Below, in pieces: positions 12,455 to 24,590 of a stretch of DNA of 64,000 nucleotides (position 1 is its first letter; the number at the start of each line of letters is the position of its first letter). The position numbers were made by a program, and so were the translations under genes. The notes beneath the pieces are model-generated. The model was not told where the DNA came from. It did not search any database and saw nothing but the letters and a program-made list of their open reading frames with translations. Source of the stretch: Annona cherimola (taxonomy: Eukaryota; Streptophyta; Magnoliopsida; Magnoliales; Annonaceae); the NCBI GenBank assembly GCA_030490835.1, contig CM059973.1, forward strand, positions 81,173,221-81,237,220, written 5' to 3'.

Positions 12455-12910
12455 ATGAAGTATAATCCAAGGGTAAGCAGCTCCCGCCGGAAGTGCAGGA
12501 AGGCGCACTTTACCGCCCCATCCAGTGTTCGCCGGGTGCTGATGAGCGCACCCCTCTCTTCCGACCTCCGCAACAAGTACACGGTCCGATCTGTCCCCGT
12601 CCGCAAAGACGATGAGGTGCAGGTGGTCCGCGGGACATACAAGGGCCGGGAAGGCAAAGTGGTGCAGGTATACAGGAGGAAATGGGTCATTCATGTGGAA
12701 CGCATCACCAGAGAGAAGGTAAACGGCTCCACCGTCAACGTTGGAATCCATCCTTCGAAGGTGATTATCACGAAGCTTAAGCTCGATAAGGACAGGAAAG
12801 CCCTCCTCGATCGGAAGGCCAAAGGCCGTGCGGCTGACAAGGCCAAGGGCAAGTTCACTGCGGAGGAAGTCGCCGCTGGATCTGCGCCGTCCCTCCAAGA
12901 GGTCGATTAG
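12455..12910 (+). CDS. RPL26: 60S ribosomal protein L26 (uL24), cytosolic
   Basis: Single uninterrupted exon of 151 residues; the plant family is usually about 146. It starts [20 protein letters not shown], the conserved amino end of eukaryotic L26. The KOW motif lies at about residues 51-77 ([10 protein letters not shown] then [14 protein letters not shown]), followed by [20 protein letters not shown]. The lysine/alanine-rich tail carries the usual GKFTAEEV stretch. I chose the ATG at 12455 because the conserved family start falls there; the frame is open 12 codons upstream without a conserved sequence. The protein is part of the large ribosomal subunit near the peptide exit tunnel. A TATA and telo box precede it. 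High GC in the coding region contrasts with AT-rich flanks. The gene looks intact and functional, with a promoter of its own, so it need not be a retrocopy. Confidence 0.5.
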   Translation: MKYNPRVSSSRRKCRKAHFTAPSSVRRVLMSAPLSSDLRNKYTVRSVPVRKDDEVQVVRGTYKGREGKVVQVYRRKWVIHVERITREKVNGSTVNVGIHPSKVIITKLKLDKDRKALLDRKAKGRAADKAKGKFTAEEVAAGSAPSLQEVD

Positions 12911-13412
12911 ATCAGTTATTTTGTTGCTCGGCTTTAGAAGTAATTTTTCCTTCTCTGTTTTCCGTCATCACTGGAACGTGCAAGGATCAGATGTTTTTTT
13001 TGTTACATTGATATTACCAGAACTCCTGTTATAATTTTGAATTTTCATGGTATATTCTTGATGTGAGTGTTTGTTCTATCGAAAATAGTTCATTTCGTTG
13101 GTTTTTAAAGATTTTAACTCATGCGGCCAAAGCGTGGAAGTCACCCATTTGTTCTCTTGTTTTGGATTATTTACTAGCTTGGATGCTGTAATGGTCGAGC
13201 GTTTGACTGTTTGGGTTTTCGCTGTTGTTTTTTTATACGTTAGATGTTATTTCAAGTCTTATGATCAGGATCTCAGTCATTCGCATCCAGTTTAGATATT
13301 TTATATATCGTGTTAATTATGAATTGGAGTTTCAGTTCTATTTGTGAGCATTAGGCAAATTATTTGCTATTTTGGCGTCTGATGTGATTAAAAGATGTTG
13401 TTCAGACGTTAC
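12911..13412 (+). other. RPL26 3' UTR and downstream flank
   Basis: T-rich sequence without a recognisable gene. The short open frames at 12828-13034 and 13098-13295 overlap the RPL26 end or lie in the probable UTR and show no domain. A precise polyadenylation site cannot be fixed. Confidence 0.5.
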
Positions 13413-13778
13413 GAATGGTTGAAGGTTGCTGGTGATCATGTATGAAAGGAAACAATCAGACAGATATCTGCCTCCACCTCTCGAGTTACATTAACTCGTT
13501 GTCATGTTCGGATGTTTGAATGCACATAGTAAATAAATATTGTTCCTTGTAACCTCACTGTTTATCAATTTTCTTTTGGAGTTGTTTATGGTTATGAATG
13601 GTTGAAGATTGCTGGTGATCATGTATGAAAGGAAACAATCAGACAGATATCTGCCTCCACCTCTCTGAGTTACATTAACTCGATGTCATGTTCGGATGTT
13701 TGAATGCACGTAGTAAATAAATATTGTTCCTTGTAAACTCACTGTTTATCAATTTTCTTTTGGAGTTGTTTATAGTTA
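13413..13778. repeat. Recent tandem duplication, 183-bp period
   Basis: Two units, 13413-13595 and 13596-13778, differ at only a handful of positions. GTTCGGATGTTTGAATGCAC occurs in both, 183-184 bp apart. The boundary is sharp: the second copy diverges at once after GTTGTTTATAGTTA. It lies about 500 bp downstream of the RPL26 stop codon. Confidence 0.5.
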
Positions 13779-14028
13779 AGATTTCAAAAGATCCTTTCCA
13801 AATGTATATGTTAGGCTAATTGTTATACCTCATGAACCCGAATATGAGATCTTTCATATTTTGTTTCGAATTTCATCTGAAGTTTGTTTTTGGTTTTAGT
13901 TATGCAGAATTTTGTTAGACCTGTGTATTTCATGTTTAATATGCACTATATTCTAGATGGAGGAATGCTAAAAGGATAAAAAAATCGTGTGCTGCATCAA
14001 CTTCAATCCTGTCAAGTGCCATTATTAG

Positions 14029-14320
14029 GTTTAGAATACAGGACATTGATTGGTGCCATTGTTTTTGTTTAAGATGTCGATTTTTTCTGTTGTTTTCTGT
14101 TGATATTATTCTGCAAAATAATAAATGTGAGGCAAATGTTTTCAATACACATTGGATTTGGTCATAATATGGTTGAATGTCTATGGTCCACTGGTTTAGA
14201 ATATAGTTTATTGACTGGTGCTGTCGTTTTTGTAAATATGAATTTTCTTAACATAATTTTGAGGGCAGATGGTCATTAATGTAAATTGGATTTGGTCGTA
14301 GTATGGTTGAAAATATCTGT
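14029..14320. repeat. Older, diverged tandem duplication, about 170-bp period
   Basis: GGTTTAGAATACAGGACATT near 14029 matches GGTTTAGAATATAGTTTATT near 14196. ATTGGATTTGGTCATAATAT near 14152 matches ATTGGATTTGGTCGTAGTAT near 14286. Similarity is clearly lower than in the duplication just upstream. Confidence 0.5.
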
Positions 14321-15120
14321 TGCTCGCTCTTTACTGGTTATTGAATTGGATCCGAAAATATGGTGATAGTTTTAAAGTGCACTTTTTTAAAGCTAATATT
14401 AGCAAATCACATTTTGTGCTAGGCTGTTGTGGCATGGTGAGAGTACAAAGTGGCTTATTATGTCTGTGTTAGCGTGTTATAGAAGTGTAGTGCATGGTAA
14501 AATCAACACCTTTGTTTAGTTTATTATTATTATTTAAGCTTCTTTGGACATATATTGAATCTGAATAGCTTGAAGTTTTATTATTGTTTGCAAGCTGGTT
14601 GGTTTGGAGCACTTTTGGTAACTTTGGAAAAGCTTGCCATGACAGGGACAGGATAGTCTTGCTCAATTGTCTAACACTGCTGCATAAGCCATAAATTGAC
14701 CTTGTTTTTTGTCGCTATTTTAATTCCGTACTTCTATTATTTTAAATCCATCTTAATTAAAATAATTTCCTCTGAGGTTGTTCTTCCATTGTTGATCTGA
14801 ATAATTATACTTATAATTTTGTTTATTGGAGTATTTGATATGTTAAAAGTCTTTTCATGGGAAAGACTCACTTTATGATCTTTGTAGAGGAATATGTTAA
14901 TAGAATTTAAGACGAACAGAGACTTCAGAAGAGAGGGATCTTTCTGTTGTTTTTATTGGTTTGGAAAACCATGCGTAATCTTCTGGAACAGAAAGCTTAT
15001 TAATAATATATTAATATTATTATGGAACTATGAGTGGAGAGAAGATAGGGAAATTTACATTGTGCTCAGTTTGTGTCAAGTTTTTGTTCTTTCTTTGTTT
15101 TGGTTACGAATAAGTTGACT
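14321..15120. other. Intergenic DNA, no gene seen
   Basis: Moderately AT-rich. Short open frames at 14469-14666 (minus) and 14894-15118 (plus) have no recognisable features. Confidence 0.5.
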
Positions 15121-15124
15121 TAAC

Positions 15125-15510
15125 CTTACAACAAAGGTGCCTTTAGCGTATGCTATTTTCAGATGATATCATTTTGCTAAATGAGACAACAGTAGTAAAT
15201 AGGAAGTTGAATAGGTGTTGAGAGACATTAGAATCAAAGAGTATTAGAATTAGTGAAACATAACCTCTCCAAAATGTAATTCAACAGCTATAGAAGATGG
15301 AAGGGCTGACACCTAAAAATGGAAATGTAGTGGTATCAGAAAAAGATCATTTTAGGTATTTGGATTCAATAATTTAGGAAATAAGAAACTTGCCAGGGGT
15401 GATATCCGTACAATTTCTACTTGGGTGGTAGAATGTTGTGATAGATGAACAGTAAAATAAGAGATCTAACTCAATGATAATAAAATTCACATAAAGTAGA
15501 AAATTTATTA
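15125..15510 (+). mobile_element. Decayed RTE-type LINE reverse-transcriptase fragment
   Basis: Across broken frames the plus strand reads FSDDIILLNETTVVNRKLNR near 15158-15220, then SEKDHFRYLDSII near 15340-15375. These correspond to the FADDI catalytic block and the downstream FRYLGS block of RTE-clade reverse transcriptase; the first aspartate pair is retained but stops and frameshifts interrupt the frame. The right boundary is uncertain. It may be one insertion with the 3' fragment at 16.1 kb, or independent. Confidence 0.5.
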
Positions 15511-15947
15511 TTATTATTATTTTTTGGGTGGTAGATGAGGAAGAGTCTGAGATAATGCTTGGCCCTACTGAACAGTGTAATTTACACACTTCTTAGGATC
15601 TTGTCGGTGACTCTAGTTGGGTGTGAAACCCTCTATGTGCTTCTAATAACTTGCAGCTCTCACAGTTTAGCAGGTATCTCGTTTAGAATTATGCAAAGCT
15701 CCGCATCCCTTTCGGTCCAAATACCTGGCAATTCGGATCTTGCTGTGGTTCAAAACTTGAAATGCTAGGTCATGTCCATACTCCACATTTGTGCAAATTA
15801 TTGGTGGAAGTCTCCACAGGGTGTTTGTGCAGGCCATAAATCTATCTTCCAAATTAAGGGAAGTTTTCGCAAAAATGTATACTGAGAGTGACTGAGACGA
15901 ATTATTTATTTTGTCAATATCTAAATTATAAGCTCTAGTTTAGAATG

Positions 15948-16690
15948 TGATATTGCAAATATACCTATTTGATCATATTTGCAAATAAACCTCTATAAAT
16001 TTGAAAATAGCAAATTATCCCCTACAGATTGTAATTATTTGCAAGCATAACCGTGGAATTAAATTTTGCAAAGAAATCATTGAAAGTATTCTTAAAATGG
16101 TTTGGTTATGTTAAAAGGAGCCTGAAAGTAGCACAGGTTAGGAAATAGAATGTGGTAGGAGAATGAGAAGAATACTTAAAAAAACATGGATGAAAGTAAT
16201 TAAATAAGATTTAAAAATATTATAAATTATAGAAAATTTAGTCTTAAATAGCCAAGAATGACGAAACAGAATTCATGCAATCGACCCTATCTAGGTGGGA
16301 AGTGGCTTATGATGATTATGATGATCTTTGTTTTCTTCTCCATGACGCTTTAATAAGATTTTTTGGGTTATTTATCACTATTGCACTTTAGACGATATTT
16401 TTTCTTGATTCCAAATTCAATAAAATTAAAAATTTTAAGTTATTGGCATTTCAATTTCTACCTTTTAAAGCAAAATATCCTATAATAATGTTGAAAAAAT
16501 TGCAACTATTTCTTTTCGTGATTTTTTGTCCACTTATTATTATTGCTTTAAAAGAAATTTCGTACTAAAATCTAATATTATGTGTGCACTTGAAAATAAT
16601 TGCAAATTATCATCGACAATTTGCCATTTTCAGCACTATGGGATACACTTGCAGGTATATCAAAATTTGTGGGTATATTTGCAAAATAAA
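15948..16690. mobile_element. Terminal-inverted-repeat element split by a LINE
   Basis: The left arm (about 15948-16075) begins GATATTGCAAATATACC. The right arm (about 16590-16690) ends GGGTATATTTGCAAAAT. Inner motifs also pair, such as GAAAATAGCAAATTATC against CAATTTGCCATTTTC. The arms share the TTGCAAATA theme with the element at 27473-27836. The LINE 3' fragment at 16085-16326 sits between them, so the TIR element is older. Confidence 0.5.
16085..16326 (+). mobile_element. RTE-type LINE 3' fragment
   Basis: It carries the terminal part of an RTE LINE: AAATGGTTTGGTTATGTTAA (the RWFGHVKR-like end of the ORF), the conserved 3' segment with CTATCTAGGTGGGAAGTGGC, and the GATGATTATGATGAT tail. 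The same 3' segment is found at 1215-1254 and, on the minus strand, at 61244-61300. No clear target-site duplication was found. Confidence 0.5.
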
Positions 16691-17214
16691 AAATACTATA
16701 ATTATGAAAAGTTATTTTTATATTTCGGGAAAACCCCGTGAAAATTCTTTTATAATCCTTCCTTTCTGTCTTTTGGATGACCCATACTGTCTTTTGGATG
16801 ATCTCACTCGGAAAACATACGAGAGATCAATTCGCGGGCGATCAGCAATCTTTGTTCCCATTACGGCTAAAGTGTTGTTATTGTTGTTGTTGTTGTTTTT
16901 TTTTTTTTTTGCCCTGATATAACGGCTGAAGCGGTTTTGGTTGAATCCTTTTTGGGATATGTAAGAGAATCTTCTCTTATAATAGCGAAGTCAGATTAAT
17001 TTTTTTTTTTTTTAATTTATTGACGGTCTGATTTAATTATATTCACTTTCGTATCTATCAATAAAATATGTAAATAGGAAGATGGAAATTTCTTTTTCCG
17101 TTGATACTTTTGCTTTTCTAAAACACTGCGATATGCAATTGTTCATTTTTCCGTTTTATTTAATTTAAATGTCTTCCATCGGGTGTACATGGGTTAAAGC
17201 TAAATGCAGCGGGG
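16691..17214. other. Intergenic DNA with GTT microsatellite and T-tract
   Basis: A (TTG)n run followed by a T-tract lies at about 16873-16911. A second T-tract is at about 17000-17012. No gene is supported; the 112-residue frame at 16584-16922 is repeat-derived. Confidence 0.5.
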
Positions 17215-17465
17215 TGTACTTAGCTTGGGTGCGTTTAACTCATTTTTAAATTTTTTTTTAAATTTTTTTATACAATCGTTAATATAAGTATATTTAAATT
17301 ATCTAAAACGTCAGTAATTTTTAAAAATTAATAATAAATATCTAAAATACTCTAAAAATTGATACACATGTTAAATACACTTAGATTAACGGTTGTATAA
17401 AAAAATTTTAAAAATTAAAAAATGATATAAAGCACTCTGGTGCACTGAGACTAAGTGCACTCAAG
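17215..17465. mobile_element. Foldback element, GTGCAC-tip family
   Basis: Left arm: GTGCGTTTAACTCATTTTTA, then ATACAATCGTTAATATAAGT. The right arm pairs through ACACTTAGATTAACGGTTGT and AAAGCACTCTGGTGCACTGA. The right tip has several GTGCAC repeats (17440-17470). Arms share ACACATGTTAAATACACTTA with the element at 27.0 kb. Confidence 0.5.
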
Positions 17466-17744
17466 TGCACTGTATCAGAGTCTGTTATGCATATATACAA
17501 GCTATGTATATAAGTTGAAGATTTTTTTATATAGAAAAATCAGTTTAGTTTTTGATGAAAACGTGTACCAACTACCAACTACCACGGACAATATCGAATG
17601 CAAATTTCAACTCGAAGTTTTCTTAAGGTATCTGTTTAGATATTAGATATTTCCTATTAATTAGATGGTCAAAGTTACTTTTAAAAAACATTTATGATTG
17701 ATTGGTACGATATCTTTAGTTGTTTACCAACATTTTTCGGGAAA

Positions 17745-18177
17745 ATTGTCTTTTAAATATTTTAATTTTGCATATTTGCATGTTAAATTTTAAAGTTTGC
17801 GTATTAGTATTTTAAACTATGTAAAATTTAATTCTTTGCATTTTAGACTCTCGGCCCAGTATTAAAAATCACAGTTATAATATTGCAAAATGTCTATTGC
17901 ATTTCACATGGTTTAAAATGCTAACTCCACAAATCAAGATTTTAACAGTATTTTTTAACATTGTAAACGCTATAAGAGTAAGAATATTTAAATTGAACTT
18001 CAAATGAGTAAAATGTAAAAGGCAAGGTAAACATTTTATAGTATTTTATCGGTAATTTTTAACATTGTTAGAGCTGAGGATCTAAAATAAAAAGACCCAA
18101 CCCTTACTAATGCTAATACACAAGCCTCAAGGTTTAACATGCAAATATGTAAAGTTAAAAAGTTTAAAACACAAATT
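17745..18177. mobile_element. Non-autonomous DNA element with about 37-bp inverted repeats
   Basis: The left end AATTGTCTTTTAAATATTTT, continuing TTGCATATTTGCATGTTAAA, pairs with GGTTTAACATGCAAATATGT and AAAAGTTTAAAACACAAATT at the right. No coding capacity. The target-site duplication is unclear. Confidence 0.5.
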
Positions 18178-19052
18178 GCTGGACAGAAAAAAGTGATGGT
18201 ATATCAAGCTCTATATTTTAACATTAATCTCTAAAATTTGCTATTATAAGTAATATATTTATTAAAATTAATTTATATATTATTAAGTAAACGATCAAAT
18301 ATTGATATCACAATCCAGTTTGTGGACTTGAAGCTAAGATTTGTTTTGGGTTTTTCACAAACAAAGCTATATTTTGGCAAGCCAGTCTTGGTACAATGAC
18401 GTAATTCGCTAAGCCGGCCCTAAAGAAACTAAGCCCTGGAATATCGCATCCCTCGGAGCTCCGATGTTGTCCTCCGAAATGGACCGGTTTTGTAAATTAT
18501 ATTTGGGCCGGAACTATGACAGTCAAGCCATTCTTCACACGCGGGTCTAGTTGACTGTAATCAAACCCAGACTTGTGATAAAAACGGTGGATTTGAAACC
18601 GGCTTAACTATTTCCTCAAACCGATTTGAATCGTGAAAATTAATACAATTTCATTTATATATTAGACATGTTTTAACGATCTTTGTAAAATTCATTTTTT
18701 AAATGATTTAGAATTCAAAAATGGTTTATTATTCGATAAACTATTTTCGCTCATGCTTCGATGCTTTCGTGTGTGGTTTCATTGAAGATCAATGCACATG
18801 TAAGCCTTTTCTTTTTTTAAAAAATTATTTTTATGCTAAGCAATAATTTCTCTAATATGAAAATTCTTATTTCTTATTTTAAATAGTTTTTTGAATTGCG
18901 AAAAATGACAAAATCTTGCATTTTTATGAGCTGGTACACGAAAAATATCAGATTTTTATTTCTGAAATTCAGAAAAATATTAATCAAATAAAAATATAAA
19001 ATTTGGGCAGTAAAAAGATATTATTTGGGAATACATATCCACGATAATTCCT
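18178..19052. other. Intergenic DNA, no gene seen
   Basis: A somewhat GC-richer patch at 18300-18600 is flanked by AT-rich DNA. I see no open frame, RNA gene or repeat end here. Confidence 0.5.
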
Positions 19053-19498
19053 TTTATAACTACGATAGCCTGTACATAATTCCTAATATACGCATAACAT
19101 TTCATAAATTCCTCCTATACATATAAAATTTCATCATAAATTCCTATCATACCCACACCGTTAAAACCACCATTATCTATCCAATTGAAAAGACGATTTT
19201 GCCTTTTTAATTTTTTTTAATTAAAATAATTCAACCATAATATGACTTTTAAATTAGTTCATATTTTGTATTAATGATTTACTATAATCAATTGAATCAT
19301 GTTAAGATTAAATTATTTTAATTAAAAATTTTAAAAGGGCAAAATCTTCTTTTCAATAGGGTAGATAATGGTTGTATTGATGGCATGAGTATGAAATGAA
19401 TTCAGGATGAAATATTATAAATATAAGAAGAATTTGTGAAACGTTGTAGGTATACGAGGAATTAAGTGCAATTGTTATGGGTATGAGAGAAATTATCA
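19053..19498. mobile_element. Long foldback element, arms of about 180 bp
   Basis: The left arm starts GATAATTCCTTTTATAACTA and the right ends TATGGGTATGAGAGAAATTATC (partly shown by TGAGAGAAATTATC). The inner pieces ATTGAAAAGACGATTTTGCC and GGGCAAAATCTTCTTTTCAA form a strong internal pairing around 19180 and 19335. The loop is AT-rich. It has no coding capacity, so it is probably a foldback or MULE-type MITE. Confidence 0.5.
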
Positions 19499-21734
19499 AT
19501 ATAAAAAATCGAAAAAGGTAAAGCTTGTACGTGAGTATTAAACTTCAACACACATGCAAGCTTTGAAACATAACCCAACTATGACGGTACATTATACTGA
19601 CAGGTGCTGATCGGATTACGTATGACATGGGTCCTCGACTACCCGGTTCAGTACGATTCTTATAATATTTGTTTAACTACGAAATTGAGTTGTTAGATTT
19701 CTGCTAATGTCGACGCTATTTGAAGAAATGTGTTTTAAGTTTAGGGTAATACATTTGTGGTCCCTAAGTAGTTGAGGTGTTCATTGGTACCACCACATAA
19801 TGAGTTGAGGGTGGTGTGGGGTCGGCTGGCATGCACACGTGATTCTTGAATTGTACCATTCACTGCTTTTCATTTTAATACCTCCCATTAAATATTCAAG
19901 TCACATCCTCTACTTACAACCATGATTTTTAATCTAAAAATTTTTACTAGATACAGGATATCTGTGTTTGTTACCACGTGCATCAATGCTAATTTAGGAC
20001 ACGGTTGGGTAGGCATAAATGTTTTGAAGAAGCCAAAATATTCACTTTCGGTAATTATCATATTTTTAATTATTTCTTTCCACTTGATATATGTTTATTT
20101 TATTTTCTATTTATTTCTATATAATTATCCATACAATTAATTTATTTATTTTAATTTTTTTTTTTTACTCATCATCATTAACGCCATCAAATTACATCAT
20201 TTTCTTCTATTTAAAAAACTTTCGAGTTTTATTTTTCCCACAAGATTGGTACAGACATGGCAAAGAGTAGGCGGAGAGAAAAAGACATGTTTAGATCTCA
20301 ACCTAACTGAGACGTGCGTACGATAGATACTGCACTCTCTTCCCCACCTTGTGCAACTTGCAATAATTGGAGTGCATTTGAATTCTTGTTGGGTCCAATG
20401 AAGTTCCAATTTGACCCTTCTTTTATCTTCGATCGCCCTCCACGCATATTACATAATACATATATCCATGTCACTGTGAGCCTTCCTAACCTCTTTTGTG
20501 TCGACAGACAATCAAACCTATAGAAGCGAAGACCTTGACAACATGCCAAATTTGAAATTGGAAAAAAGGAGGGGTGGAAAGATGCCAAAGTAAGGAGCAC
20601 ATTTTTCGGCTGGCAATTATAAATTCAATGATAGATAATCCATATGCTTCGTTCAATACTACTACGTAATTGATGTCCAAGCCAAGTTTTTTTTTTTTTT
20701 TTGGATTGACTCTGTTAACCGTGGGATGTGTGCAGCTACTGCGGCCACGCCGCCTTATTTGAAATTTCCAGTCATGGGCGGCTAGACTTGTTGTGCAATG
20801 GTCCACACGGCTCACTCATGTCAACTTATATCTCTGTCCTGTATATATCCATACATTTATTTAGAGTAATGATTTCGGTATTTATGTTTTGTGTTGAGGC
20901 TTTCATATTTACCCCTAGATTTTAGATTTCAAAATATGCTTTTAAAATCTGAATTATCTATCATGTTTAACCTGTCTTGTTTTATTATATATATATATTT
21001 TTTAAAAAAATTATTTTATAGTTTAAAATCTAAGGGTAAGCATGGAAAACTCTATGCTTTCGTTGAGTATTGAATCTATAATAATCAATTTGGTGGTATA
21101 GGAAAATTTTTTTATTTTGATTTAGGGTGACCCAACAAGTCCAGTCTAGCCAAACCTGGAGGGTTGGCATGTGCAGGTTTAGGCGGGGAGGAACATGGAC
21201 TACAGTTTGCATTACATGACTATGAACATCGGAAGATTCTCACCCGCAACAAAAGAAATCAAGTGATGTCAGGGAAGAGAAAAATGGGGTAGAGGGGCAA
21301 GTGTGGAAGGGACGGAGATGGTTTATGGCTACATGTCGGCCGGGAAAGCATGTAACGTGGGGCCTGCCAGACTGTGGTCGAGGACTTGAAACGGCTAGTG
21401 TAAGACTAAAAAGCACTCTCACTGGAAAAGCTCTGGGTTCTAGAAAACTGTCAGCCGGATTTGAAAATAAAAAGGATACCCGGAAGAGAGAGAGAGAGAT
21501 GATTTTTGGAGGTTCCGAGCTTTTCATTTTCAATTAGCCATGGCCCACCTCGATCTTGTGGTGATCAGGCATCCACATCTCCGCGATGTCATCTGTACTA
21601 GGTACGTGAAAAGGCAATAACGCGTTCCGTATCCATCGGTGTGGCTCACGGAATGAGGGGGCGCTGGTCATCTTGATTTTTGTGATGAGGCGTCTAAGGG
21701 GCAGGACCCACCCGAGTGGAAGATTTTGAGTTTA
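19499..21734. other. Intergenic DNA with a decayed MITE, no gene seen
   Basis: A degraded relative of the Tourist-like family lies at about 20000-20225 (TATACAATTAATTTATTTAT and CATCATTAACGCC motifs). T-tracts are at about 20686-20702 and 21000. Several open frames of 60-109 residues on both strands (20197-20925) overlap one another and show no domain. A GA run is at about 21487-21500. Confidence 0.5.
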
Positions 21735-22386
21735 TAAACATTTATGTTTGTTTATAATAAAAAAAATTTCATGTTTCATGATTATCTTAATTACTTTTTA
21801 AAATTTTCTATATAATTATCTTATTTTTTAATTATTTTTATACAACTACTCTTACCACAAACATAACTATTTTTTTTATGTATAACTAACCTAACTATTT
21901 TAATTTTATTTTCTTTTCACCTTATGATTATCCCTATTGTATAATCATATTTTCTAACAATTTAAAACTTTTACACTGTGTGTTTAGGAAATGATAAAAT
22001 ATATGAAGAGATAATAATAAAGAATAAAGAGAATAAAGTTAAAATAGATAGGTTAGATATATAAATAGTTGAAGTGATTGAAAAATAAGATAGTTGTATA
22101 AGAAAATGTGAAAAAAATTTAAAATATAATATGTATAGAAATTGAAAAGTTTTAGATTTCCCAAATACACACTTGTTTATGTTCAAAATTTTTTATTCTA
22201 TACGACTATTTTATTTTTTAATTATTTTTCCAACTTTCTCATACAACCAAACTACTTTTTAATTATTTTTATACAATTATTTATAAAACTAATCTATTTA
22301 TTTTACTTTTTTATTCATCATTATTACCTCTATCATATTATATTATTTTCAAAAGTTTTATCACTTTTTAAATATAAACACACCTC
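21735..22386. mobile_element. Cluster of Tourist-like MITE copies, nested or tandem
   Basis: Three related segments abut. The one at 21977-22172 starts TGTGTGTTTAGGAAATGATA and ends TTTCCCAAATACACAC. The one at about 22173-22386 ends TATAAACACACC. The partial copy at about 21735-21976 has family interior only. Internal motifs such as ATTTTTTAATTATTTTT are shared with the better copies at 8286 and 52329. Confidence 0.5.
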
Positions 22387-22447
22387 ATTTTCTTTCTTCC
22401 TTTTTTTTTTTGGTATTCGTAAGCCAAGATATTGGGGTTGAAGGAGA

Positions 22448-22562
22448 GTTGATCATGGCGATCCCTTACTGGGGCTCACTTCTTGAATGACTCAATGTAG
22501 TTTGAGAATTGATCTTGGCCATCCGTTGCTAGGGCGACCGGTTGAATGACTCAACGTAGTTT
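22448..22562. repeat. Diverged tandem pair, about 60-bp period
   Basis: GTTGATCATGGCGATCCCTT at 22449 parallels ATTGATCTTGGCCATCCGTT at 22508. Both units end TTGAATGACTCAA followed by GTAGTTT. Confidence 0.5.
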
Positions 22563-22923
22563 CGGGTGTGTTTTCCACGAGCAATGCAGAAATTTGGCGA
22601 TGGCGTGAGCATAGATCACGGAACACGCGTAGAGTGGGCTTTTCGATTAGCAGAAAGTTTCAAATTTTAGGTGGGACACGGACTTAGCCTGATTGATTTG
22701 ATACGCCGTGGCTCGCCTCCTTGATTTTTCGGCCAAACCTTCTTTTCGAAAGAAATCAGAGATGCCAAACAAAAATAATTTGGACTCTGCAACTGAGTTG
22801 TGGCCAACTTCCCATCCGAAGAATTTTTTATCTTTTGACCTCCGTTCTTTGAACATTTCCTATTCCGCACGAAAATCCATAGCAACTATTTCAACACTGA
22901 CAGTAGACAAGTTCTAGAATTAT

Positions 22924-23214
22924 GAGTGTGTTTGGTTAGGGGTAAAACTTTTGATGAAAAGTTTTTGAAGTAGAAGTTGTCAAATTGATAGAAAATGATG
23001 TGATATAATAGGAGTAATGATGAGGAGTAAAGAGAATAAAGTTAAAATAGATAGGTTAGTTGTATGGGTAGTTGTGTAGAAATGATTGAAAAGTAGGGTA
23101 GTTTGTATAGGAAAATGTGAAAAAATAATTAAAAAATAAAATAGTTATGGAGAGTGAAAAGTTTTGGATTGAAAAGTTTTGATTGATATTTTTTTGCCCC
23201 AAACAAACGCACCC
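22924..23214. mobile_element. Tourist-like MITE
   Basis: The left end is GAGTGTGTTTGGTTAGGGG and the right end CAAACGCACCC. TAT is duplicated at 22921-22923 and 23215-23217. It is in opposite orientation to the copy at 8286, judged by the interior order. Confidence 0.5.
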
Positions 23215-23749
23215 TATACATTCTCCGTCTAAAGGATCCGATCCGTTGATCAGATGCGCTTATCGACCGTGGCCTGCTGACGAAATATCTTCGATCTCAC
23301 ACGAGTCACGAAAGTTATGCTTCTGGGCTTCGGACCATTGATTTCATCTTCCAGCTATCTTTGAAGCAAATACAAAGGAACAAATAGATCCCCTCCCGGG
23401 GCTTTAAAATCACGTGGTTTGACCCGGAAATCAGGGTCAATGTCTCGTCAGTGGCAGATCTGGCAACAGTCAAAGATCCACACCCATGTCATCTACGACA
23501 GAATAATCTAACCGGAGTCGCGCGAATTAACGTTTGGCGTGCCATTCGCACTCGACTGCTTCAAATCGGGACTTCTGCCTATTGATAACGCCTGGCCATC
23601 CAACGGATTCGTGCACTTTCGAATGTTTGTGAAAAATATATAGTTTGTTGTTTGTGCAAAAATATTTCTCGTAAATGAAGCTCTCATTACTTTCCAATGT
23701 AAAAACCATGCTCGCCTTTTTGGTGTTGTTAGGACTCCATCAATGCAAT
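23215..23749. other. Intergenic DNA, no gene seen
   Basis: A GC-richer unique patch. The 60-residue minus-strand frame at 23527-23709 is not recognisable. Confidence 0.5.
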
Positions 23750-24590
23750 TAGGGGTGAAAATAAGGTTGGGTTAACTTGTGACTTGCTTCACCTTGGCTT
23801 GATTTTCCAAAGGTTGGGGTAAAGATTTTGACTTGGTGGGGTGGAACAGTTTGGGATTTTAGATATGTACTTTAATTCCAAGGGGCAATGCAAGCCGACC
23901 ATACCATGATTTGTAAAGTGTAAATTATTTTTTATAAAGTACACGACTTACTTATGTAAATGTTGTTTTTTTGGATAAATACGTTTAACTTTATGACTTA
24001 TTAATATGAATATGATTTACGTTGATGTAACTTTAACTTTACAACTTATTTATATTGATAAATTTTTATTTTTTAATTACATATATATTGTTCAAGTTAT
24101 TTAATTCACATATTTATCAATGAAATAAAATAAATTATCTATGTTGTCTATATCTAACAAGAATGAATATTACTGTTTTGTAATTTAGTAGTTTTAATTG
24201 TAATTCAAAATTTACATTAATGTTTTTTAAGGTTGATGTACATATTTATCAAGATTAAGATATAAAAGAAATCATTAAATTTTTTTTAGCAATGCTCTTT
24301 TATAAAAATTGCATTTTACTCACTAATAATAAAATATTGAATAATTTAACATTTAAATTTATCATAACATGAGTTTATATTGATATGTATATAATTTTAC
24401 TTTGACCCACTTTTTTAATCTGATCCATCGTTCCGATATCAATTCGAAGTTTGTTTCGAAACTTATTAAAGACATGTGAGAATTGGACCGATCTTGTTTC
24501 AACTCGGTATAAAAAGTAAAGTTAAATAAAAAATTTTAAATGTAAGGTTAGGATTAGGCACATCCCACCCCAACCCTATTTTCACCCCTA
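23750..24590. mobile_element. hAT-like non-autonomous transposon with 8-bp target duplication
   Basis: The terminal inverted repeats are TAGGGGTGAAAATAAGG at the left and CCCTATTTTCACCCCTA at the right. AATGCAAT (23742-23749) and AATGCAAC (24591-24598) flank it, an 8-bp target duplication with one mismatch, as expected of hAT. The 841-bp interior is AT-rich, with no transposase motif seen. Confidence 0.5.

Noticed and set aside
12307..12898. Two minus-strand frames opposite RPL26
   Set aside because: Both overlap the conserved L26 coding region and encode nothing recognisable.
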